From positions 1 through 21,761 of the IMG/VR virus record IMGVR_UViG_3300006641_000212: a DNA stretch of 21,761 bases; one strand, 5' to 3'. The translations under genes and the position numbers were made by a program. The notes below the pieces were generated by a model. It made no database searches, was not told the DNA's origin, and was given only the letters and a program-made list of their open reading frames with translations. Position 1 is the first letter of the stretch. Every line of letters starts with the position of its first letter. The DNA is from a virus. This document shows positions 16,079 through 21,761 of this stretch, piece by piece.

Positions 16079-16297
16079 CTATGATGTTACGATAACTTTC
16101 AATAATCCACGTTCCTTTAAATTGTTAACTTGTTCTGAAACAAGATATTTTTCATCAAGCTGAATATCTTTATTAGGATACAACTGAATCTGCTGTTGAT
16201 CTTTGAAAAAATCTCCTCCAACAGAACTAACGTGTAAAGGTATCATTTGACTAGACGTATTTATAATTCTAATAATTCTTGAATTATTAATAGGCAT
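16079..16297 (-). CDS. Small hypothetical protein, 72 aa
   Basis: The protein reads MPINNSRIIRIINTSSQMIP and continues to a charged C-terminus with LVSEQVNNLKERGLLKVIVT. ATG 16297 is chosen because GGAG lies six bases upstream, inside the end of the previous gene, whose TAG (16299-16301) is one base away. The second half looks like the helix-strand pattern of small head/tail proteins in which 'qi..L...G.l.vi' ends a domain. I do not assign a family. It lies between the gp15-like gene and the sheath, so a tail or neck accessory is likely. Confidence 0.65.
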   Translation of the reverse strand: MPINNSRIIRIINTSSQMIPLHVSSVGGDFFKDQQQIQLYPNKDIQLDEKYLVSEQVNNLKERGLLKVIVTS

Positions 16298-16298
16298 T

Positions 16299-17123
16299 CT
16301 AAACTCCAAAATCTAAAAAAGTTGGTACAAGTAATTGACTAACTGGACGACATTCTTCACGCCAGATGGACGCATGACCACGAACAGTAGGAGTAATTAA
16401 TTCTGGCAAAGGCAACCAAGCATCAGCTTGAAAACGTAATTCCCAAGAAATTACTTCATCCTGATCATAACTAACTTCATCTTCTGTGGTAGTAGCCGCT
16501 CCTTTATAGTACAATTGAACCGTACCTTGAATACGACCATCATCCATTGTAAATTCAGCATATGGATTAAATCTACGCAACAAATGAGACTGAATATATC
16601 CCATATCACGTTTATGCTCAGTCAACACAGTTATTGTATAATTAATTAAAAAAGGCATAGGTCTAAAAACTTTAGCAACTTTAGATCTGGAACTATTTAA
16701 ATATCGCACACCCATAGGGAAATATGGCATACTATATTTTTCATAATTAAATTCAAAATCTTGACCACCACTAATAGCCGCAACAGGTAAATGAGCTTTA
16801 CCCTCTTGTAAATCTTGATTCCATAATAAAGTAGCTCTTTTACCACCAGATATTCTAACCTGCATATACCTAACATGGTCTTTTGCTGGAACAGGAATAT
16901 CAGAAAAATAATGCTTTAAAGAACGTTCCAAAGCATGAAAAGCTACGGGAACATCTTCACGAACATATGCACTATATTCATCAGTAAATTCACCAAGCAA
17001 ATCAACTTTTTTAGACTGAACATCATCCAATTGTTCAATACCATTAATACGACCAGTAACCGGACTGACCATATTAACATCTGGTAATTGTCTAAGATCA
17101 CCATCAAATTCATAAATAGGCAC
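16299..17123 (-). CDS. Tail sheath stabiliser / completion protein, T4 gp15-like
   Basis: A 274-aa protein starting at GTG 17123 (MPIYEFDGDLRQLP), with AAAGGA seven bases upstream deciding this start. gp15-type proteins cap the tail next to the head. The relevant stretch is FRPMPFLINYTITVLTEHKR then DMGYIQSHLLRRFNPYAEFT: in gp15 homologues a Pro-x-Pro-F segment with a long beta strand is followed by 'D..qI.e.iLp.FnP....'. The end is Pro-rich with a WREE motif. It lies directly upstream of the sheath, together with gp13/gp14-like genes, which supports the call. Assigned from pattern memory without alignment. Confidence 0.6.
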   Translation of the reverse strand: MPIYEFDGDLRQLPDVNMVSPVTGRINGIEQLDDVQSKKVDLLGEFTDEYSAYVREDVPVAFHALERSLKHYFSDIPVPAKDHVRYMQVRISGGKRATLLWNQDLQEGKAHLPVAAISGGQDFEFNYEKYSMPYFPMGVRYLNSSRSKVAKVFRPMPFLINYTITVLTEHKRDMGYIQSHLLRRFNPYAEFTMDDGRIQGTVQLYYKGAATTTEDEVSYDQDEVISWELRFQADAWLPLPELITPTVRGHASIWREECRPVSQLLVPTFLDFGV

Positions 17124-17134
17124 AATTCAATCCT

Positions 17135-17389
17135 TTAATCACTTAACGTATTTTTAATAGCATTATCTATAATTTCATCAACCAATTGATCTTTGCCTTT
17201 ATCCAACTCAGCTTGACCTTTGATAACAACATTAACAGACATTTCATCGCTATCACGTTTTTCAGCTTTAGCAGCAAATGCTGGTTCAGATGAATTAATT
17301 CTTTTAGCAATATCTTTAGAAATATCTTTAGCAATTTTATTCATTAAAAGCGTCAAATTACGACGCATATTATCATTACCTTTTATCAT
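17135..17389 (-). CDS. Small hypothetical protein, up to 84 aa
   Basis: Lys/Asp/Ile-rich and helical, with residues such as LTLLMNKIAKDISKDIAKRI and an end of LVDEIIDNAIKNTLSD. Two starts compete: ATG 17389 (MIKGNDN...) or ATG 17368 (MRRNLTLLMNK...). The second has AAAGGT nine bases before it and may be the true one, giving 77 aa. No family recognised. It sits between the gp14-like and gp15-like genes and may be an assembly chaperone or neck accessory; this is inference. Confidence 0.6.
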   Translation of the reverse strand: MIKGNDNMRRNLTLLMNKIAKDISKDIAKRINSSEPAFAAKAEKRDSDEMSVNVVIKGQAELDKGKDQLVDEIIDNAIKNTLSD

Positions 17390-17402
17390 AATTAATTACT
17401 AT

Positions 17403-18032
17403 TTAATACGCCTCCCTAAATGCTGCAGAGCCACCATCTTGTTGTACTCTAGATTGCATATCATCAATTGGGCGTATTGTAGTATCAGCCTTCAATATTA
17501 CCACGTTACAAGTATAATATAACCATGTATACCTAAATTGTCCAGTTGGTGCAGCACTAGTTACTCTATAATGGGTCGGATTGATACTGGCTGCATTATA
17601 CGGGAGATATAATACATCACCAGCTCTAAGCATTCTACCGCCAAATATTTCATATAATTGTCTATGACTAAACACTACTTCAGTATCTGCAGTAGTATCA
17701 AATCCCCATTTTTTTAATTCATGTTGTAAAACTTGAGGCTTAAAAAACGCTTTAATTGGATAATTGGTAAGATATGTTGGATCTGGATCTTCATCCCATA
17801 TCTTATCGTAATCAGCATTATCAGTACGTGGATATATTTTAATATTAGCACCACTAGTATTAATCATTGCATCTGCTTCAGCACGAGCAGTTAATATTTC
17901 TGGTGCGTCAGAATCACTAATAGAAAATAATGAATTTAATTGTTGTTCTTGAGTACGAACATCAGGACCAACTTGTAAAAAACTAGAAGGTGTAGGTTCA
18001 TCAGATTTTATACCAAAATCATAATATCCCAT
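17403..18032 (-). CDS. Neck protein, possibly T4 gp14-like
   Basis: A 209-aa protein (MGYYDFGIKSDEPTPSSF...). The central part has IKIYPRTDNADYDKIWDEDP and FFKPQVLQHELKKWGFDTTA, then TEVVFSHRQLYEIFGGRMLR, AGDVLYLPYN, and a later RYTWLYYTCNVVI. T4 gp14-type neck proteins show the same order: a helix ending in 'L.kfGl', a 'D...f.v...rf' strand, then 'GD.iy.P.....f.v..V' and a W-containing strand. It follows the gp13-like gene and precedes the gp15-like gene, as in T4. The final segment SRVQQDGGSAAFREAY is polar and perhaps flexible. Confidence 0.55.
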   Translation of the reverse strand: MGYYDFGIKSDEPTPSSFLQVGPDVRTQEQQLNSLFSISDSDAPEILTARAEADAMINTSGANIKIYPRTDNADYDKIWDEDPDPTYLTNYPIKAFFKPQVLQHELKKWGFDTTADTEVVFSHRQLYEIFGGRMLRAGDVLYLPYNAASINPTHYRVTSAAPTGQFRYTWLYYTCNVVILKADTTIRPIDDMQSRVQQDGGSAAFREAY

Positions 18033-18065
18033 TATAAATCATTCCAATTTAGAAATAATTTCATA

Positions 18066-18551
18066 TTAATCAATCATATATGGTGGAATTTGATTTAATG
18101 TTCCACGTGCCAATTTTTGTTCACCCAAAGGAATATAAGGATCTGGTTCTGCACTAAAAATATTATCTCCAACACCACAATTATTACACCAATCGGCAGT
18201 TTCCAATTCACAATTTGGTGTTGGTTCTTCAACTGAATGTCTTGGAAGATTTTTCATTATTTTATAATAATCAATGTTAATTGGACATGGGCAATCATCG
18301 GCACGACCTGGTAATTTTAACCATCGTTGACGCCAATTACCAGGACCATAATTGACACCATATACAATAGTGCTACCAGGAATAGCAGCTAATACAGCGT
18401 CAACATCAACCATTCCGCCGTCACAACCATTTTGTTGATACCAAGAAGAAAACCGTAACGAACTGACCGAACTTGGTGGTTCACAGCCAGGAATCATAAC
18501 AGTTCTATTTGGGAGAATCTGTAACATATTGGAAACTGTAACATTAGTCAT
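18066..18551 (-). CDS. Cys-containing hypothetical virion protein, 161 aa
   Basis: The protein starts MTNVTVSNMLQILPNRTVMI and holds seven Cys, including DDCPCPINID and WCNNCGVGD (C-x-C and C-x-x-C). Four of them lie close enough to bind a metal, although no known zinc-finger spacing is matched fully. The part SVSSLRFSSWYQQNGCDGGM and NYGPGNWRQRWLKLPGRADD is rich in aromatic and Gly residues. No Shine-Dalgarno is obvious. No family recognised. It lies between the gp13-like and gp14-like genes and so is probably a neck component. Confidence 0.65.
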   Translation of the reverse strand: MTNVTVSNMLQILPNRTVMIPGCEPPSSVSSLRFSSWYQQNGCDGGMVDVDAVLAAIPGSTIVYGVNYGPGNWRQRWLKLPGRADDCPCPINIDYYKIMKNLPRHSVEEPTPNCELETADWCNNCGVGDNIFSAEPDPYIPLGEQKLARGTLNQIPPYMID

Positions 18552-18594
18552 AATTGAAACATGTCCAAGTCTAATTGTTTTGAATTTAATTTCA

Positions 18595-19377
18595 TTATGT
18601 ACAAATTATTCCAAGAGGTTCACCCAAATGTAAAGCTTCTTCTATTAATTCTTTTTTGCGTGCTTCTCCTTCGTTAACCAATGCTTCACCATCATAAGTC
18701 ATGGCCGAACCATCTGGTGTTGGTATACCATTCATTTTCCTACGAGCCATACCAAGAGCCGTTTTTGCTTCAGCTTCTATGTAATCATAACATATTTTGC
18801 GTGCTTGTGGTGTTCTGAAATGTTGAACGCAAGGAAGATATACTACAACGATTGGAAAACTACCCTTTGGTGTTGGTATTAATCTTATTCGTTGCTTACC
18901 AGCTTCTAAAGCATCATCTTCAACATTACCTTCAACTTCTCCTATTACTTCCCAACGTCCTTCTGAACCCAATATTTTAGAACTGTGCTTTCTAAAATGT
19001 GCCAATAAGTGATAATCTAAAACAAGTGTACTTGGACCATTAAAATTACCATAATTCATTAAATAATAACCGGCACCAAATATATCACCAAGATTTGAAA
19101 CATACGGGTCCCAACTGACTTCCTCTACAAACCATGCGTCTGCTGGTAATGGATATGTTGCTTGTAATGGAGTGGAATAAAATGTGGCTATTTTTTGTTC
19201 ACGAGGAAAATACATGGCAATGAAATCGCCAGCCACTCTTATTATGTCTTCAAGTTGTTCTTCAGTTAATTCTACTCTGACATGTGGGTGCCCAAATTTC
19301 CCCATTATCCATCTTTTAATAGGATCGGTGTGAACTTTTAATACACTACCACCATCTTTCGGACCCATTATTGCCAT
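18595..19377 (-). CDS. Neck / head completion protein, T4 gp13-like
   Basis: A 260-aa protein (MAIMGPKDGGSVLKVHTDPI). The pattern WIMGKFGHPHVRVELTEEQL followed by a helix DIIRVAGDFIAMYFPREQKI, then TPLQATYPLPADAWFVEEVS, matches the neck/adaptor type with 'LG.P.v.vELTd.Ql...I..A...', a helix, and a beta strand giving 'Y.LP......V..V'. The C-terminal half has YDYIEAEAKTALGMARRKMN and EGEARKKELIEEALHLGEPL, long helices as in gp13. The ring of such a protein joins portal to tail. Placement ahead of the gp14- and gp15-like genes fits T4 order. Confidence 0.6.
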   Translation of the reverse strand: MAIMGPKDGGSVLKVHTDPIKRWIMGKFGHPHVRVELTEEQLEDIIRVAGDFIAMYFPREQKIATFYSTPLQATYPLPADAWFVEEVSWDPYVSNLGDIFGAGYYLMNYGNFNGPSTLVLDYHLLAHFRKHSSKILGSEGRWEVIGEVEGNVEDDALEAGKQRIRLIPTPKGSFPIVVVYLPCVQHFRTPQARKICYDYIEAEAKTALGMARRKMNGIPTPDGSAMTYDGEALVNEGEARKKELIEEALHLGEPLGIICT

Positions 19378-19396
19378 TATTTTAATTCCATATTAA

Positions 19397-19957
19397 TTAT
19401 TTAGGAAAATGAACGCCACTCTTACCAAATATCAACCCTAAATAATCAATTTTATCAATTTCATAATTAATACTGGCAGGAACAGCGGCAGCAAGAGCCG
19501 TTTCAATTGCTGTCTTTAAATCAACAACATCCAATAAAACTTCATGTTTAGGTGCACGAATCATTGGATTGCCTGATGGTATATCATATAATACTCCCCC
19601 AGAAAATACTGGTTTAGAACTATATGGATTTTTAATATCTCTAGTAGAATAAAAATGACCAGATACAAAAATATATGCTGGTGTTTGACCAATAGCCGGT
19701 GTATAACTTAAAGCACCCTGTAATCCACTAATTAGACTATTATTAGATAAAACTGCACCACTTGGGGGATGTGGCAATTTAATAGACGTATTAATTAACA
19801 ATTGTGTATAAACATTAATTGCTAATTTGCCCAATTCACGATACAAAGTCAAACGTGGTGTTTCTATACCAACAGATCCAGGATAAAAACTAATCCAAGT
19901 TTTGAACATTCTCCAAGTTTTAGGATTCGCAGCATACGTTTGTGGGCTAAGTGGCAT
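19397..19957 (-). CDS. Hypothetical virion-associated protein, 186 aa
   Basis: The protein begins MPLSPQTYAANPKTWRMFKT and ends YLGLIFGKSGVHFPK. It has a beta-rich middle (SLISGLQGALSYTPAIGQTP, then AYIFVSGHFYSTRDI) and an Ala-rich helix (VVDLKTAIETALAAAVPASI). Its ATG lies three bases after the upstream gene's TAA, so the two are probably coupled. I do not recognise the family. Neck or head-tail joining is a guess from position. Confidence 0.65.
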   Translation of the reverse strand: MPLSPQTYAANPKTWRMFKTWISFYPGSVGIETPRLTLYRELGKLAINVYTQLLINTSIKLPHPPSGAVLSNNSLISGLQGALSYTPAIGQTPAYIFVSGHFYSTRDIKNPYSSKPVFSGGVLYDIPSGNPMIRAPKHEVLLDVVDLKTAIETALAAAVPASINYEIDKIDYLGLIFGKSGVHFPK

Positions 19958-19960
19958 AAT

Positions 19961-20422
19961 TTATGTCCATTCAATTGGTATATAGTCTATTTGATTAAAT
20001 TCTATTGGAAATTTGAATCCAGCATGTCCACTTTCAACAAAATGTCCAATTTCGACACTAAATGTTTCATCATCAATAAAAGCTACACTTATTTTTGATA
20101 CTTTATTAGCTTCCCATACAGCCCATCCCAAAATATGAATTTTAGTCGGAATTGATTTACCAACAGCCATTAACGTTCTCATTCTATATAATGGAGATTG
20201 GCCTGGTAAATAATCCTGTGAACATATTAATCTACCAGTATGATTTACTAATGATATCTTCTTTAAATTTTTACGTGGTATTCCATCTACTGATCGAATT
20301 GGAACATTTTCAGCATATTGGGTTATTACTTTATTATCTCTATAATAAGCAACCCACATTAATCTATTAATACCACGATTAATAGATTGAACAATATTAT
20401 CATTTAAAATATCATGTTTCAT
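19961..20422 (-). CDS. Hypothetical protein, 153 aa
   Basis: The sequence is MKHDILNDNIVQSINRGINR then LMWVAYYRDNKVITQYAENV, with a later HILGWAVWEANKVSKISVAF, and it ends FPIEFNQIDYIPIEWT. ATG 20422 is preferred: it overlaps the upstream gene's end by 11 bases. A longer in-frame start exists but lies deeper in the neighbour. The pattern of strands (IDDETFSVEIGHFVESG) looks like a small all-beta domain. Family not recognised; no catalytic motif seen. Confidence 0.6.
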   Translation of the reverse strand: MKHDILNDNIVQSINRGINRLMWVAYYRDNKVITQYAENVPIRSVDGIPRKNLKKISLVNHTGRLICSQDYLPGQSPLYRMRTLMAVGKSIPTKIHILGWAVWEANKVSKISVAFIDDETFSVEIGHFVESGHAGFKFPIEFNQIDYIPIEWT

Positions 20423-20954
20423 CAAAAGCCCAATAAAAAATTGTTGATGCCGTAACACCAGACAAAGCAGATGAAGTCACTTCAATTTGATACACAATAA
20501 AATCACTAAAAGCACCAGTACCAGAGATTGAACCAGATAAAATAAATGGTGAATCATACGTAATTGATGAAGCATCAACTGGTTCATCAATTAGCCCAGT
20601 ATGATTTGTTGTATTTAATTGTATAGCTGATGTGGCTTGACGATATCCGTTATTATTACCAATATTTGCTATTTGAACTAAAGTTAAAACACCAGTATTT
20701 AAAACAGCACCATTAGTATACCACCTAACATTATTAATAATATTAGCTGGTGCTGTGACAACTGTTAACCTTGTTGAAACCCAATAGCTATAATTAATTT
20801 CAATTCCTCTTGGAATCGGAATTGGATTACTAGAAGAAATAGCGTCAGATTGATGCTCGTCAATTTGATTAGCTACTGTGTTTTCTACAGTTATATCATT
20901 AACATCGTTACCAATATCACCGGTATGTCTATTAATAATTACAACAGCAGACAT
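20412..20954 (-). CDS. Hypothetical beta-rich virion protein, 180 aa
   Basis: The sequence is MSAVVIINRHTGDIGNDVND, with a Ser/Thr/Asn-rich body (GSISGTGAFSDFIVYQIEVT) and an end of STIFYWAFDET. The composition and the WYTNGAVLNTGVLTLVQIAN segment fit a beta-sandwich surface protein. No family recognised. It is first after the terminator at 20999-21024, so it may start the neck transcript; the gap before it holds no promoter that I can defend. Confidence 0.65.
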   Translation of the reverse strand: MSAVVIINRHTGDIGNDVNDITVENTVANQIDEHQSDAISSSNPIPIPRGIEINYSYWVSTRLTVVTAPANIINNVRWYTNGAVLNTGVLTLVQIANIGNNNGYRQATSAIQLNTTNHTGLIDEPVDASSITYDSPFILSGSISGTGAFSDFIVYQIEVTSSALSGVTASTIFYWAFDET

Positions 20955-20998
20955 TGATATTATCCCAATAATAATTCATATTTAAACAACATACGCAA

Positions 20999-21024
20999 AG
21001 AGCCTGCCAATATTGGCAGGCTCT
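20999..21024 (-). terminator. Terminator-like perfect palindrome after the 133-aa gene
   Basis: A 26-nt perfect palindrome: arm AGAGCCTGCCAAT and its exact complement. The stem AGAGCCTGCC/GGCAGGCTCT with loop AATATT is strongly G/C-rich for this genome. On the minus strand it is followed by only a short T-run (CTCTTTGCG). A second A/T-rich palindrome (21039-21061) covers the stop codon just before it. Together they probably end the 133-aa transcript or protect its 3' end. Confidence 0.75.
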
Positions 21025-21057
21025 ATTATGCTAATTCATTAATTGTATTTAATACAA

Positions 21058-21459
21058 TTAAGAACCTGGTGTCAAATCACGAGCATCTTGATGCAAATCA
21101 CCTGTCAAACCAGCTTCTGTATTGGTAATAAATTTGTCTTGACCAATTTGGAAGCCGAATCCAACACTTGGCAAATTGCCTTGTGCATTAATGTAACTAA
21201 CTTGTGCTGCTGTACCAATAACAACAGGATAACCACGAGTAGCTGTTGCTCGTGCTTCACCCATGTATGGGCTAAAGTCAGTAACATTAGTATCACGAGC
21301 GACAATTTCAGTGAATTTGTCTTCTCGTCCTGGAATTGACATTTGAAGAGTTGCAAGTCTCTTGATTCTATTAGCAATAGAAGTATGTGCATCGTGTGCA
21401 CGATAACTTCTTATCGCTCTATAGATTTTAATGGAAGTATTGGCTGGTTGTGCACTCAT
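21058..21459 (-). CDS. Well-expressed hypothetical virion protein, 133 aa
   Basis: From ATG 21459 (MSAQPANTSIKIYRAIRSYR). AAAAAGGTG five bases upstream is among the best Shine-Dalgarno sites in the window and decides this start over the longer frame. A terminator follows and a possible promoter precedes it, so it looks like a one-gene unit. The body has FTEIVARDTNVTDFSPYMGE and a Gly-rich second half (YINAQGNLPSVGFGFQIGQD, then AGLTGDLHQDARDLTPGS), which suits a small beta-rich capsid decoration or head protein. The family is not recognised, and the function is inferred only from expression signals and position. Confidence 0.7.
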   Translation of the reverse strand: MSAQPANTSIKIYRAIRSYRAHDAHTSIANRIKRLATLQMSIPGREDKFTEIVARDTNVTDFSPYMGEARATATRGYPVVIGTAAQVSYINAQGNLPSVGFGFQIGQDKFITNTEAGLTGDLHQDARDLTPGS

Positions 21460-21508
21460 TAAATCACCTTTTTCAAAAGTAGAAACAACAAACATTAACA
21501 AAATAAAT

Positions 21509-21537
21509 TTGAACGAATAATAATATTAAAATGTATT
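21509..21537 (+). promoter_or_regulatory. Possible plus-strand promoter for the structured RNA
   Basis: TTGAAC at 21509-21514 and TGTATT at 21532-21537 are 17 bases apart; each matches the sigma70 boxes in four of six places. The expected start, seven bases after the -10, is 21544, exactly where the 17-bp closing stem of the RNA element begins. The fit of the start is the main support. A/T-rich sequence gives such matches by chance, so this is tentative. Confidence 0.35.
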
Positions 21538-21545
21538 TTGTTCAA
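21517..21545 (-). promoter_or_regulatory. Possible minus-strand promoter for the 133-aa gene
   Basis: On the minus strand TTGAAC (21545-21540), 17 bases, then TATTAT (21522-21517) give a sigma70-like arrangement about 60 bases before ATG 21459. It overlaps, face to face, the proposed plus-strand promoter, since TTGAAC and GTTCAA form an inverted pair. The two could compete, or the pair could be an operator. Confidence 0.35.
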
Positions 21546-21726
21546 TAGAATCGCAGATTAGGATGGCATGGCAGATTCCATGATGATCGGACGCATTCCG
21601 ACCTTCGGGAGACTAATCGAAACCTCTTAGTAGCTAATCGTTGCTTTTAGATTAGTGAATGTCAATAAGTAGCAGCAACTTACTGTATTGATAGGGTAAA
21701 AATTCGAAATAATCTGCGATTCTATT
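21544..21726 (+). ncRNA. Candidate structured RNA with 17-bp closing stem
   Basis: The first 17 bases (21544-21560) and last 17 bases (21710-21726) are perfectly complementary. Inside are several hairpins: CATGG/CCATG (21567-21571 with 21578-21582), TCGGA/TCCGA (21587-21591 with 21597-21601), ACTAA/TTAGT (21612-21616 with 21627-21631), CTAATC/GATTAG (21634-21639 with 21650-21655) and TCAATA-AGTA/TACT-TATTGA (21662-21671 with 21681-21691, one bulge). This is a multibranched layout, richer in G/C than its surroundings. GATTAG and CTAATC each occur twice, so alternative pairings exist. No open frame crosses it with protein-like sequence. It matches no RNA family I can name. The strand is chosen from the possible promoter and could be wrong. 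Confidence 0.55.
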
Positions 21727-21734
21727 TAAAGAAT

Positions 21735-21761
21735 TTACTGTTTTAAATCACGTTGTTGAAT
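21735..21761 (-). CDS. Possible C-terminal end of an upstream gene
   Basis: Nine codons from the window edge (IQQRDLKQ and TAA at 21735-21737) are open on the minus strand and may be the end of the next gene. Too short to support by itself. Confidence 0.25.
   Translation of the reverse strand: MQQRDLKQ

Noticed and set aside
21544-21726. HDV-like or hammerhead ribozyme
   Set aside because: CATTCCGA resembles part of the HDV ribozyme, and TGATGA and GAAA resemble hammerhead core pieces. However, the required helices (HDV P1/P2) and the joined order CUGAUGA-stem-GAAA are missing.
21544-21726. 6S RNA, tmRNA, tRNA or group I intron
   Set aside because: The length is like 6S RNA, but the layout is branched and not a rod. 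The TTCGAAA near the end is not in a T-arm with a 5-bp stem. No group I P7/P3 core sequence was found.
1-21761. Alternative genetic code, as in some large phages
   Set aside because: All genes end properly at TAA, TAG or TGA and none needs stop-codon readthrough in the body of a conserved domain.

Overview
This window is part of the structural (tail and neck) gene cluster of a large contractile-tailed phage (myovirus, Caudoviricetes) with a visibly AT-rich genome and the standard genetic code (TAA, TAG and TGA all end genes). The evidence is a tail sheath protein, three T4 gp19-like tail tube paralogues, a T4 gp26-type baseplate/tail-chaperone protein, a tape measure protein, a LysM-like gp53-type baseplate protein and a hub protein, in roughly the order usual for myophage tails. 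Nothing in the sequence names the host. The virion proteins of unknown family and the oversized sheath suggest a large or jumbo phage, but that is inference.

Layout: all but one gene lie on the minus strand, so they are read from right to left. The right end (21502-21735) holds no gene but carries a candidate structured RNA of 183 nt closed by a perfect 17-bp stem, followed by a stand-alone, strongly translated 133-aa protein (21058-21459) ending in a hairpin terminator. Next comes a neck/connector block (20954-16079) with likely gp13-like, gp14-like and gp15-like proteins and several unrecognised ones. The 950-aa sheath (13140-15992) ends in a strong terminator. Then come a protein with a twin-arginine-like N-terminus and an acidic repeat tail, a GNAT acetyltransferase, three tandem tail tube paralogues, and the gp26-type protein. 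The last of these appears to be extended by a +1 frameshift, as tail assembly chaperones are in many phages. After it lie a Cys-rich protein, a TOPRIM primase-like protein, a small unknown protein, the tape measure, and two baseplate proteins.

The left end has one plus-strand gene, a baseplate hub protein (222-1520). It is packed with no gap between minus-strand genes: its start abuts a divergent start codon (CAT|ATG) and its stop shares TTAA with a convergent stop.

Working model: tube subunits polymerise on a hub/baseplate around the tape measure. The gp26-type protein and its frameshifted long form probably act on the tape measure during assembly. The sheath covers the tube, and the gp13/14/15-like proteins close the tail and join it to the head. 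The primase-like gene, its small neighbour and the acetyltransferase are not usual tail genes and look like insertions in the cluster.
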